NCBI GenBank assembly: GCA_020161145.1
Contig: JAIUPQ010000001.1
Coordinates: 124,001-188,000, forward strand
Direction: 5' to 3'
Origin: Pseudomonadota bacterium
GTDB taxonomy: Bacteria; Pseudomonadota; Gammaproteobacteria; Burkholderiales; Burkholderiaceae_C
DNA length: 64,000 bases
Numbering within the stretch: position 1 is the stretch's first letter; the number at the start of each line of letters is the position of its first letter. Position numbers and translations under genes: made by a program. Positions 42,640 through 50,560 of the stretch are shown here, piece by piece. Below the pieces are notes generated by a model. It was not told the origin of the DNA, did not search any database, and saw nothing but the letters and a program-made list of their open reading frames with translations.

Positions 42640-43443
42640 TCAGGGTGCTTCGAGCGCCAGCTCGCGCAGCGCCAGCTGGCCCAGCTCGGTTTGGTCGGTG
42701 ACCCATTGCCGCTGGCCCAGGCCCCGGTACTGGCCGTCGGCCAGCGGCAGCCACTCGGTGCGTCGGGCCAGCAGCAGCATGGGGTCGGCGTCGGGCGGCA
42801 GGGGGGCGTAGCGGCTGGGCATCAAGGCCACGGTCTGGCCGCCATTGGCGAAGGTGAGCGTGGCCGGCTGCCACACCAGGTCGCGCAGGTCGGCCGGTGG
42901 CTCGGTGACCAGGCGCGCCAGGTGGGTCAGGGGCAGCCAGCCATAGCGGCCGGCGACGATGACCTCCAGCAGCGGGCCCAGGCGCGAGTCGGCATCGGCC
43001 AGCCAGGCCATGGGCTGGCCGTTGAGGCTGCCGGTGCTGGCGGGGGCGGCGGTGAGGGCTTCGGCCCGCAACCGGGTGGCCTGCCCGGCCTGGCCCTGGG
43101 CATCGGCGGCGAGGGCTTGCACCAGATGGGCCACCCAGGGCTGTGGCTGGCCCAGCACCAGCGGCGTGGTGCGGCCCTGAAAGACGGCTTCGCGCACGGC
43201 CTCGCAGGCGATGGCCTCGCGGTAGGTGTTGACCATGGGCAGGGTGGCGGCGGACAGCTCGCCGCAGACCTTGAGCTGGGCCAGGGCACGGCCCCATTGC
43301 TGTTGCACGCACAGCAGCTGGAACAGGAAGATGCGCAACCGCACGTCGGCGGGTTGGGCGCGCACGCCGGCCTGCAACTGCTGCAGGGCGCGGGCCAGAT
43401 CGCCCTCGCGCAGGGCGTGTTCGGCGGTGGCGGTGGCGTCCAT
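42640..43443 (-). CDS. tagJ: T6SS accessory protein TagJ (ImpE family)
   Basis: The 267-residue product from ATG 43443 is an ImpE/TagJ protein. The N-terminal TPR-like half contains AEHALREGDLARALQQLQAG and VRAQPADVRLRIFLFQLLCV, and the C-terminal half VIVAGRYGWLPLTHLARL. TagJ binds the N-terminus of TssB and influences ClpV-driven sheath recycling in other systems. An upstream in-frame start at 43491 lies inside the hcp2 gene and is unlikely. Confidence 0.88.
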   Translation of the reverse strand: MDATATAEHALREGDLARALQQLQAGVRAQPADVRLRIFLFQLLCVQQQWGRALAQLKVCGELSAATLPMVNTYREAIACEAVREAVFQGRTTPLVLGQPQPWVAHLVQALAADAQGQAGQATRLRAEALTAAPASTGSLNGQPMAWLADADSRLGPLLEVIVAGRYGWLPLTHLARLVTEPPADLRDLVWQPATLTFANGGQTVALMPSRYAPLPPDADPMLLLARRTEWLPLADGQYRGLGQRQWVTDQTELGQLALRELALEAP

Positions 43444-43447
43444 GGGG

Positions 43448-43936
43448 TCAGGCGGGGGTGACTTCGGTCTCGAACGTGGTGGCGCCGGCACCGCTGCCGG
43501 TGTCGGCCTGGGGCAGGTAGGTGACGCTGACCTTGAGGAAACTGAGGTGAAAGACTTCCTCGTAGGCGTCGCTGCCCGGCGTGGCGGTGAGGCTGTGGGC
43601 GGTGAGGCGGGCCTGTTCGAGCACGATCTTGAGAAAGTCCAGCGCGGTGTCGCCCCCCCCGGCCTTGCGGCCGGTGAGGGTGACGCGCTTGAGCGGCTCG
43701 TTGTTGCGCAGCGCGGCCATCAGCGCGGTGGTGGCGCGGTCGGTGCGCTTGTGCAGCACCATTTCGCGCAGGCTGGTGTTGACGGCGCCCTTGGCGTAGG
43801 CGGCGGTCGTTGCGTCCATGCCCCAGCTCCAGCCGGTCAGCTCGATGTCGTCGAGATGGCCGGGCTCGCTGGCCTCGCCCTTGATGGGGCCCTGACGTGC
43901 GCCCTCGATCTTCAGGTAGCTGTTGAGCTGCGACAT
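43448..43936 (-). CDS. Second Hcp-family tube protein (TssD)
   Basis: A 162-residue Hcp-like protein (MSQLNSYLKIEGARQGPIKG, then IELTGWSWGMD, ATTALMAALRNNEPLKRVTL, and LSFLKVSVTYLPQ). It keeps the Hcp fold motifs but is clearly divergent from the upstream Hcp. It could be a tube variant carrying a different cargo, or a tube-initiating subunit. It lies 20 bases after the first hcp and four bases before tagJ. Confidence 0.88.
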   Translation of the reverse strand: MSQLNSYLKIEGARQGPIKGEASEPGHLDDIELTGWSWGMDATTAAYAKGAVNTSLREMVLHKRTDRATTALMAALRNNEPLKRVTLTGRKAGGGDTALDFLKIVLEQARLTAHSLTATPGSDAYEEVFHLSFLKVSVTYLPQADTGSGAGATTFETEVTPA

Positions 43937-43956
43937 GGTGCGCGCCTGCCGGTGCG

Positions 43957-44442
43957 TCAGCCGAACGATTTGTTGGCCGGAATGTCCCAGGCGGCGGTGG
44001 AGGTGGCGTCGGCGCCGCCCTCTTTCTTCTGGGCGGTGTACTCGACCTTGACCTTGCCAAAGTTGAGCACCACGTTTTCGGTCAGGCGGTCTTCGCCGCC
44101 CGAACCACCGGTCTGCACCGAGGAGACGATCACCTCTTCCATGGTGATCTTGATGTATTCCAGCGGCGAGTCGCCGGCCTTGCGCACGACGAGCTTGGCC
44201 TCTTTGATGTGGGTGCCCTTGCAGCAGGCGACGATGAGGGCGGTGGAGGCGGTGTCCACCCATTTGGTCAGCGAGAGGTCCTGGATGTTGACCTTGCCGG
44301 CACCGGCGCCGCCGCCAACGTGGGCGGTACCCGACTGCGACAGGCCCCAGCTCCAGGCCAGCACGTCGATCTCCTTGGCGTGTTTGTCGTCCTGCGACTC
44401 GCCACTGATGTCGCCGATCTTGATGAACATGTCCACGGCCAT
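43957..44442 (-). CDS. hcp: T6SS tube protein Hcp (TssD)
   Basis: A 161-residue Hcp: MAVDMFIKIGDISGESQDDK, then IDVLAWSWGLSQSGTAHVGG, WVDTASTALIVACCKGTHIK and VEYTAQKKEGGADATSTAAW. Hexamers stack to form the tube and carry small effectors. A strong AAGGAGAA ribosome-binding site lies before the ATG, as expected for the most abundant T6SS protein. First of two hcp genes in the operon. Confidence 0.95.
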   Translation of the reverse strand: MAVDMFIKIGDISGESQDDKHAKEIDVLAWSWGLSQSGTAHVGGGAGAGKVNIQDLSLTKWVDTASTALIVACCKGTHIKEAKLVVRKAGDSPLEYIKITMEEVIVSSVQTGGSGGEDRLTENVVLNFGKVKVEYTAQKKEGGADATSTAAWDIPANKSFG

Positions 44443-44545
44443 GATGGTTCTCCTTGAGTGTGAACGGGTTTGCCCCCTGGGGTTGCGGTGCCGGTGGGTT
44501 GCGACGCGACTGCGGGGGTGGGCGCAGCCACGTCGCCGGCGTGAA

Positions 44546-46045
44546 TCAGGCGGCTTTCTGCGACGGCAGCTTGGAGACCAGCCGCAACGAGACGGTCAGC
44601 CCCTCCAGTTGGTAGTGCGGGCGCAGGAAGAACTTGGAGCTGTAGTAGCCGGGGTTGCCGGGGATTTCCTCCACCACCACCTCGGCGGCGGCCAGCGGGC
44701 GGCGGGCCTTGGTCTGCTCGGAGGAGTGGGCGGGGTCGCCGTCGACGTAGTTCATGATCCAGTCGTTGAGCCAGCGCTCCATGTCGGTGCGCTCCTTGAA
44801 CGAGCCGACCTTGTCGCGCACGATGCACTTGAGGTAGTGGGCGAAGCGGTTGGTGGCGAACAGGTAGGGCAGGCGCGCCGCCAGGTTGGCGTTGGCGGTG
44901 GCGTCGGGGTCGTCGTATTCGGCCGGCTTTTGCAGCGACTGCGCGCCAATGAAGGCCGCGAAGTCGCTGTTCTTGCGGTGCACCAGCGGCATGAAGCCGT
45001 TCTTGGCCAGCTCGGCCTCGCGGCGGTCGGAGATGGCGATCTCGGTGGGGCACTTCATGTCCACCCCGCCGTCGTCGGTGGGGAAGGTGTGGGTGGGCAG
45101 GCCCTCGACGGCACCGCCCGACTCGATGCCCCGGATGCGCGAGCACCAGCCGTATTCCTTGAACGAGCGGTTGATGTTGACGGCCATGGCATAGGCTGAG
45201 TTGGCCCAGGTGTATTTGCTGTGGTCGGCGCTGGCGGTGTCTTCCTCGAAGTCAAAGGCCTCGACGGGGTTGGTCTTGGCGCCATAGGGCTGGCGCGACA
45301 GAAAGCGCGGCATGGCCAGGCCGACGTAGCGCGCGTCCTCCGACTCGCGCAGCGAGCGCCAGCCCGCGTATTCGGGGGTGGTGAAGATCTTGGTCAGGTC
45401 GCGCGGGTTGGCCAGCTCCTGCCATGAGCCCATCTGCATCAGCGTGGGGCTGGTGGCGGCGATGAACGGGGCGTGCGCCGAGGCGGCCACCTTGGCCATC
45501 TCGCCCAGCCATTCCACGTCGGGCGGGGTGTGGTCGAAGTAGTAGTCGCCCACCAGGCAGCCGAAGGGCTCGCCGCCGAACTGGCCGTATTCCTCTTCGT
45601 AGACCTTCTTGAACAGCGGGCTCTGATCCCAGGCCGTGCCCTTGAACTTCTTGAGCGTCTTGCCCACCTCGGCCTTGGAGATGTTCATCACGCGGATCTT
45701 GAGCAGCTCGTCGGTCTCGGTGTTGTTGACCAGGTAGTGCAGGCCGCGCCAGGCGCTCTCCAGTCGCTGAAAGTCGGCGTGGTGCAGGATGGCATTGACC
45801 TGCTCGGAGAGCTTGGCGTCCAGCGCGGCAATCATGGCTTCGATGGAGCCCACGACGTCGCTGCTGATGAGCGTGGTGTTGGCCAGTGCCTGCTGGGCCA
45901 GCGTGAGCACGGCCTGTTCGACGGCGGACTTGGCCTCGTCGCTCTTGGGCTTGAACTCCTTGTTCAGCAGCGCGGCAAAGTCGTCCTCCTGGAAGGTGAC
46001 GCCGCCCAGTGATGCCGGGCTGGGGGATGTGGTGGCTTCGGCCAT
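44546..46045 (-). CDS. tssC: T6SS sheath large subunit TssC (VipB)
   Basis: The ATG at 46045 (GGAG upstream) gives 499 residues, the normal size. Hallmarks: ADFQRLESAWRGLHYLVNNT, LGEMAKVAASAHAPFIAATS, WQELANPRDLTKIF and the C-terminal GYYSSKFFLRPHYQLEGLTV. With TssB it forms the contractile sheath; its N-terminal helix is the ClpV target. The longer upstream frame runs back into tssB and is shadow. Confidence 0.96.
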   Translation of the reverse strand: MAEATTSPSPASLGGVTFQEDDFAALLNKEFKPKSDEAKSAVEQAVLTLAQQALANTTLISSDVVGSIEAMIAALDAKLSEQVNAILHHADFQRLESAWRGLHYLVNNTETDELLKIRVMNISKAEVGKTLKKFKGTAWDQSPLFKKVYEEEYGQFGGEPFGCLVGDYYFDHTPPDVEWLGEMAKVAASAHAPFIAATSPTLMQMGSWQELANPRDLTKIFTTPEYAGWRSLRESEDARYVGLAMPRFLSRQPYGAKTNPVEAFDFEEDTASADHSKYTWANSAYAMAVNINRSFKEYGWCSRIRGIESGGAVEGLPTHTFPTDDGGVDMKCPTEIAISDRREAELAKNGFMPLVHRKNSDFAAFIGAQSLQKPAEYDDPDATANANLAARLPYLFATNRFAHYLKCIVRDKVGSFKERTDMERWLNDWIMNYVDGDPAHSSEQTKARRPLAAAEVVVEEIPGNPGYYSSKFFLRPHYQLEGLTVSLRLVSKLPSQKAA

Positions 46046-46082
46046 GGTGGGTCTCCGCGTGGTGACTGGGCGACAGAAGGGG

Positions 46083-46583
46083 TCAGTTGGCGGCCGGCTT
46101 GGCGGCGTCGGCCAGGGACTTGAGCAGGGCCTCGTCCTTGATGACCTTGGCCAGCAGCTCTTCGGCGCCGGTCTTGCCGTCCATGTAGGTGACGAGGTTG
46201 GCCAGTTGCTGGCGCGCTTCGAGCAACTGCTTGAGGCCATCGACCTTGGCGGCGACGGCGGCGGGCGAGAAGTCGTCCATGGACTCGAAGGTGATGTCCA
46301 CGGCGATGTTGCCCTCGCCGGTCAGGTGGTTGGGCACCTGGAAGGCGACGCGGGGCTTCATCTTCTTCATGCGGGCATCGAAGTTGTCGACGTCCACTTC
46401 AAGGAACTGGCGGTCGGCCACCGGGGGCAGTGGCTCGGTGGGCTTGCCCGAGAGGTCGGAGAGCACGCCCATGACGAAGGGCAGTTGCACCTTTTTCTCG
46501 GCGCCATAGAGCTCGACGTCGTATTCGATCTGCACGCGCGGCGCCCGGTTGCGGGCAATGAACTTCTGACTGCTCTGGGCCAT
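46083..46583 (-). CDS. tssB: T6SS sheath small subunit TssB (VipA)
   Basis: A 166-residue TssB: QKFIARNRAPRVQIEYDVEL, LPFVMGVLSDLSGKP, FLEVDVDNFDARMKKMKPRV and DGKTGAEELLAKVI. AGGAGA precedes the ATG. It is followed by tssC after 37 bases. Family length and order are standard. Confidence 0.96.
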   Translation of the reverse strand: MAQSSQKFIARNRAPRVQIEYDVELYGAEKKVQLPFVMGVLSDLSGKPTEPLPPVADRQFLEVDVDNFDARMKKMKPRVAFQVPNHLTGEGNIAVDITFESMDDFSPAAVAAKVDGLKQLLEARQQLANLVTYMDGKTGAEELLAKVIKDEALLKSLADAAKPAAN

Positions 46584-46611
46584 GGTGGGTCTCCTGGGGT
46601 GGGGTGTGGGG

Positions 46612-47628
46612 CTATGCGGTCGGCTCGCCGGCGATCACGCGCAACTGGGTCAGGCCGTCGGGGGCCAGGTCACGCAGCAGGTCGATGAAGCCCAGGTCCA
46701 TCAGCCGCAGCGCGCGGCGCAGCAGCAGGGGGGCGGGGTTGCTGGGCTCGTGGGTTTCGAGCCAGACGCAGACGCGCTCGATCTCGCGCGCGGCATCGGC
46801 GCGGTTGGCGATGCCACCGCTGCGCACGCCGGCGGCCGGGGCGTCGCCCGCATCGGTGGCCGCCTCGCCCGGGGCTGCGGCCTCCTCGGGCACGCCGGCC
46901 GCGGCCTGGACGGCCTGGGCCAGCGCGCGCAGGCGCCGCCGCAGCGGGGCCAGCTCGGGCCCCTGGCCCGGCAGGCGGTCGGTCAGCCATTGGTCGATGT
47001 GCTCGGCGTGGGCTGCGGCGGCCCGGGCCCGGGCGACCAGGCCGGCGTCGGCGGCGCAAAGCGCGGCCAGCGCCTGCTGCACGGCGGCCAGGTTGGGCAC
47101 GGCCTCGCCGTCCCGCGCGTTGGCCTTGCCCAATGCCAGCTCCCACTCCCGCACGGTGAGGCTGCCGCGCGTGTTGCTGAGGGCGGCGCCATCGAGGTCG
47201 ACCGCCAGGCCGTCGCCGGCCACCAGCGCGGCCAGTGCATTCAGGCGCATGGTGGGGTCGTTGTCGTCGCTGGCGTCCAGCTCGGGGTGCAAGGTGTCCC
47301 ACCACTGGGTGAGCCAGCCGTCGAGCAGGCGCAGCCCGGCTTCGGCACCGGCCAGGCCGTGCAGCCGGGTGGCGCTGCGCAGCAACCACACGCCAGCGCG
47401 CAGGTCGCGGGTGCGCTCGCACAAGGCCTGCGCCTCATCGTGCAGGCTGCGCCAGTCGGGTGGCTCGGCGGCGATGACGGTGTCGCCATACTGGCGCTCG
47501 GGCTTGCCCAGGGCGGTCTGTTCGGCGGCCATGAAGGCCGCGTCGTAAGACAGGTCCGGCCCGCAGGGCGCGGCGGCGTCCAGCGGTAGGAGCAGGCGGT
47601 CGATGTCGAGGGCGAGGGCGGCGGACAT
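46612..47628 (-). CDS. tssA: T6SS baseplate/cap protein TssA
   Basis: The ATG at 47628 gives 338 residues. It has the ImpA-type N-terminal domain: LLLPLDAAAPCGPDLSYDAA, then PDWRSLHDEAQALCERTRDL and LLDGWLTQWWDTLHPELDAS. The C-terminal region around 270-338 contains NRADAAREIERVCVWLETHE, PSNPAPLLLRRALRLM, fitting the short-C-terminus class (a TagB-like or distal-end-binding form). A start 30 bases upstream is possible but falls right at the predicted transcription start, so 47628 is preferred. First gene of the minus-strand operon. Confidence 0.92.
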   Translation of the reverse strand: MSAALALDIDRLLLPLDAAAPCGPDLSYDAAFMAAEQTALGKPERQYGDTVIAAEPPDWRSLHDEAQALCERTRDLRAGVWLLRSATRLHGLAGAEAGLRLLDGWLTQWWDTLHPELDASDDNDPTMRLNALAALVAGDGLAVDLDGAALSNTRGSLTVREWELALGKANARDGEAVPNLAAVQQALAALCAADAGLVARARAAAAHAEHIDQWLTDRLPGQGPELAPLRRRLRALAQAVQAAAGVPEEAAAPGEAATDAGDAPAAGVRSGGIANRADAAREIERVCVWLETHEPSNPAPLLLRRALRLMDLGFIDLLRDLAPDGLTQLRVIAGEPTA

Positions 47629-47661
47629 GGGGCGCGGGACGCGTGGATCGGGGTTCAATCC

Positions 47662-47690
47662 ACTATAGAAGTCGGCCCGCGCCGGGTCAG
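47662..47690 (-). promoter_or_regulatory. Sigma70-like promoter of the tssA operon
   Basis: Read on the minus strand, CTGACC at 47690-47685 (four of six to the -35 consensus) is followed after 17 bases by TATAGT at 47667-47662 (five of six to the -10 consensus). The predicted start of transcription is near 47655, about 27 bases before the chosen tssA ATG. No sigma54 (GG-N10-GC with flanking consensus) element is seen in the gap. Confidence 0.65.
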
Positions 47691-47700
47691 TAGTCGAAAG

Positions 47701-49500
47701 TCATCTCGCCCGCCCTTCGTCGAGCAGCGCATGCAGCGCGTCCAGCAGGTGGCGCGGCTGCACCGGCTTCATCAGCACGGTCATGTCGGGCTCGCGCACG
47801 TTGGCGCCGGTCAAGGTGTCGCCGGTGATGAGCAGCGCCGGCACCCGGTGGCCGCAGCCGTGGCGCACGCGGCGCACCACGGCGGTGCCGTCGTCGCCGG
47901 GGCCCAGGTGCAGGTCGGTGATGATCAGATCGATGTGGCCTTCCAGCGCCACCACGGCCTGGTCGGCCTGGTCTGCATCGCCGGCGGTGATGGCCTGCAG
48001 GCCCCACTCCTGCAGGAGCAGCCGCAGGCCCTCGCGGATGGGCTCTTCGTCGTCCACCACCAGCACCATGCACGGGCGGCACAGCGTGATGGGCATGGTG
48101 TCGCTGGGGGCCAGGTCGTCTTCGATGCCCGGCAGGCTGCCCAGCGGCACGCTGACGCGAAAAAGGGTGCCGCGGCCCGGCCGCGAGACGACTTCGAGCC
48201 GGTGGTCCAGCAGGGCGGCCAGGCGCTTGACGATGGCCAGGCCCATGCCCAGGCCGTGGGCCCGGTCGCGTTCATTGCGGCCCACCTGATAGAACTCGTC
48301 GAAGATGCGCGGCAAGTCGGCGGCGAACATGCCTTTTCCGGTGTCCCAGACCTCGATGTTGACGCAGGTGCTGGTGCTGCGCGCCACCACCACCACGCCG
48401 CCTTGTTCGGTGTACTTGAGCGCGTTTTGCACCAGGTTGCCGACGATGCGCTCCAGCAGCGCCGGGTCGCTGATCACCGATTTGCCACCCGGCGAAAAGC
48501 GCAAGCCCAGGCCGGCGAATTCGGCGCGGCCGCCGTACTGCATTTGCAGGCGGCGGAACATGTCGCGCAAGGTGAAGGTTTCGGGGTGGGTGGCCATGCC
48601 GCCGCTGTCGAGCCGGGAGATGTCCAGCAGTGCGGTGAACGAGCGCTCCAGCCCGGTGATGGCGCGCATCAGGTTGCGCGCCAGCGGCTCGTCGGGGGTG
48701 TCCTTGAGACGCCGTCGCAAGGTGGCGGCGAACAGGCCCAACGCGTGCACGGGCTGACGCAGGTCGTGGCTGGCGATGGCCAGGAAGCGGCTTTTCTCGC
48801 GGTCGGTGCGCCAGGCCGCATCGCGTTCGGCCGTGCGGCGCTTGAGGCGCGCCTGCTGCAGGATGTGCGCCCAGCGGTCGCGCCGCCAGGCCCGGTGTTG
48901 CGCCCAGGTGGTGGACAGCAGCAGCAGGCTGGCGCCCAGGCCGGTCAGCAGCCAGCCGGCATCCACGTCGTCCGCGCGCCAGACCAGCGGCAGGCTGGAC
49001 AGTGCCGGCACCAACGCCCAGGGCACGAAGGCGGCGGGCGAGGCGACCATGGCCCAGGCGCCGGCGCCGGCGGCCAGCATGACCCAGACCGTCAGCGCCT
49101 GTGGCCAGGGGCCTGGCCACAGCCAGGGCGGCGCGGCGGTGAGCAGCACCGACCAGGCCACCGCCAGCCCCAGGCCGCGCGCGCGCCGCCGGTTGCGGTG
49201 GTGCAGCAGCGAGGCCGAGGTGACGCCGCAGGCCACGGCCCAACCCGCCAGCGGCAGCCAGGGCGCCAGCAGACCGCTGCGCAGCGGCGGGGCGCCCACC
49301 GCGGCGAACAAGGCCAGCACGCCGAACAGCGGCGCCAGCAGCGCCAGCCCCAACAGGTGCTTCTGGGCCGCCGCCGTCTTGCGCGCGGCCAGGTCCAGCG
49401 TCCGGGCGCGCTGGCGGGCGCCGACGGGCAAGGACTGGCCGGCGCGCACGGCCGATGGCTCCAGCACATACCGGGCCGTGGGCGCGTAGAGCGGGCTCAC
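47701..49500 (-). CDS. Hybrid membrane sensor histidine kinase with C-terminal receiver domain
   Basis: Read from GTG 49500 the product has 599 residues. The N-terminal half holds about six membrane helices (LLGLALLAPLFGVLALFAAV through LLTGLGASLLLLSTTWAQH) without a recognised sensor domain. Next come a HisKA domain (FLAIASHDLRQPVHALGLFA), an HATPase domain (LVQNALKYTEQGGVVVVARS, AHGLGMGLAIVKRLAALLDH) and a C-terminal receiver (MVLVVDDEEPIREGL, DLIITDLHLGPGDDG). The start is uncertain as no clear ribosome-binding site is seen. It lies 14 bases after the LuxR-type regulator gene and just upstream of the tssA operon on the same strand, so it may control the T6SS. Confidence 0.85.
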   Translation of the reverse strand: MSPLYAPTARYVLEPSAVRAGQSLPVGARQRARTLDLAARKTAAAQKHLLGLALLAPLFGVLALFAAVGAPPLRSGLLAPWLPLAGWAVACGVTSASLLHHRNRRRARGLGLAVAWSVLLTAAPPWLWPGPWPQALTVWVMLAAGAGAWAMVASPAAFVPWALVPALSSLPLVWRADDVDAGWLLTGLGASLLLLSTTWAQHRAWRRDRWAHILQQARLKRRTAERDAAWRTDREKSRFLAIASHDLRQPVHALGLFAATLRRRLKDTPDEPLARNLMRAITGLERSFTALLDISRLDSGGMATHPETFTLRDMFRRLQMQYGGRAEFAGLGLRFSPGGKSVISDPALLERIVGNLVQNALKYTEQGGVVVVARSTSTCVNIEVWDTGKGMFAADLPRIFDEFYQVGRNERDRAHGLGMGLAIVKRLAALLDHRLEVVSRPGRGTLFRVSVPLGSLPGIEDDLAPSDTMPITLCRPCMVLVVDDEEPIREGLRLLLQEWGLQAITAGDADQADQAVVALEGHIDLIITDLHLGPGDDGTAVVRRVRHGCGHRVPALLITGDTLTGANVREPDMTVLMKPVQPRHLLDALHALLDEGRAR

Positions 49501-49514
49501 GCCGTGCGCCGGTG

Positions 49515-50147
49515 TCAGCGGAACAGGCTGATCATGTGCGAGCGCGATCGCACGTCCAGCGCCAGCAGCAGCGACGACACATAGTTCTTCACGGTGCCCA
49601 GCGACAGCCGCGTGGCGCTGCTGATCTCTTGATTGGTGCAGCCCGACAGCACCAGCTCCAGAATCTCCAGGTGGCGCGGCCCCAGCTCCGAGACGCGGTC
49701 GTAGACGGCCGACTGCGGCATGCGGGGGAACAGCGAGGCGCTGGCCAGCACGGCGGCGCGGGCGGGCACCTGGGGTGCCAGCATGGCCTCCAGGGTGGTC
49801 TGCACGGCTTGGGCCTGGCCGCTTTTGCAGATGTAGGCCTGGGCGCCAAGCAGTCGGGCCTGGCGCATGACGAACTCGTCCTGCGCGCCGCTGAGCACGG
49901 CCACCCGGGCGTCGGCATGGGCGTGCAAAAAGGTGCGCAGGCCTTGCAGGCCTTTGGCGTCCGGCAGGTTCAGATCCAGCAGAACGGCATCGATGGGCTT
50001 GTGAGCCTGGTAGATGCGCAAGCCCTCGTCCAGCGTCGAGGCCTCCAGCCATTCGAGCGGCGTACCCGCCACGTCCGGGTACGCCGCCTTCATGCCTTGG
50101 CGCACCAATTCGTGGTCGTCCACCAACAGCACCTTGTAGGTGTCCAT
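49515..50147 (-). CDS. LuxR/NarL-type response regulator
   Basis: The 210-residue product has a receiver domain (YKVLLVDDHELVRQG, phospho-acceptor Asp in AVLLDLNLPDAKG, Ser of VAVLSGAQDEF, Lys in AYICKSGQ) and a C-terminal LuxR-type helix-turn-helix (LGPRHLEILELVLSGCTNQE, ISSATRLSLGTVKNYVSSLL). The receiver residues are intact. It pairs with the hybrid kinase downstream. Its 246-base upstream gap to the tRNA gene contains a degenerate copy of the palindromic element. Confidence 0.9.
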   Translation of the reverse strand: MDTYKVLLVDDHELVRQGMKAAYPDVAGTPLEWLEASTLDEGLRIYQAHKPIDAVLLDLNLPDAKGLQGLRTFLHAHADARVAVLSGAQDEFVMRQARLLGAQAYICKSGQAQAVQTTLEAMLAPQVPARAAVLASASLFPRMPQSAVYDRVSELGPRHLEILELVLSGCTNQEISSATRLSLGTVKNYVSSLLLALDVRSRSHMISLFR

Positions 50148-50298
50148 TGCAGTCCCCCCAAGACGGCCGCACCTTTGCGTGCGCCGTCAACCCGGTCTAT
50201 GTGATGTGAAGGGCCATCATGACAGAAGCCGGCACGACGTGGGCCGTGTGTTGAGAAGCACCCCTGGTCAGGGCGTTGTCCCGCCTGCCCCTGCGCGA

Positions 50299-50334
50299 TA
50301 AAGAAAACTGGGGGTGCCCTGGCATTTTCTTGTG
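50299..50334 (-). repeat. Degenerate non-coding copy of the 81-bp palindromic element
   Basis: Read on the minus strand, ACAAGAAAATGCCAGGGCAC followed by CCCCAGTTTTCTT aligns with the first half of the coding units (TCAAGAAAACGCCGGGCC..CCCAAGTTTTCTTG). The AAGAAAA/TTTTCTT dyad and the central GCC and CCC are kept; the second half (towards 50272) is only loosely similar. It lies between the response regulator and the tRNA gene. Confidence 0.6.
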
Positions 50335-50350
50335 GCGCGTACAAAAGTGC

Positions 50351-50380
50351 TTGTGTTGGATTGATGGGCTGTGCCATAAT
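50351..50380 (+). promoter_or_regulatory. Probable promoter of the initiator tRNA gene
   Basis: TTGTGT (50351-50356) and CATAAT (50375-50380, five of six to the -10 consensus) are 18 bases apart. The predicted start is near 50387, seven bases before the tRNA. Confidence 0.5.
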
Positions 50381-50393
50381 CCAATCCTTCAGT

Positions 50394-50470
<77 letters not shown>

Positions 50471-50480
50471 CTTTCAGAGA

Positions 50481-50510
50481 CCCGCCGGTGCTACCGCCCG
50501 GCGGGTTTTT
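50481..50510 (+). terminator. Rho-independent terminator of the tRNA gene
   Basis: CCCGCCGG at 50481-50488 pairs with CCGGCGGG at 50498-50505, with a 9-base loop, and is followed by TTTTT. It lies 11 bases after the tRNA. Confidence 0.85.
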
Positions 50511-50560
50511 ACGTTTGGGCTTCGTGTCTGCGGTTGCCGCTGCAGGCTGAGCCGAAAGGC

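Noticed and set aside
42097-46583. A prophage tail region (gp25-like, sheath, tube and spike genes)
   Set aside because: All genes match T6SS families, with TssJKLM, ClpV, TssA, PppA and TagF present and no capsid, terminase, portal, integrase or lysis genes.
47629-47658. An earlier tssA start at 47658
   Set aside because: It falls at or next to the predicted transcription start of the promoter at 47662-47690, and the extra ten residues (MNPDPRVPRP) do not look like the family N-terminus.
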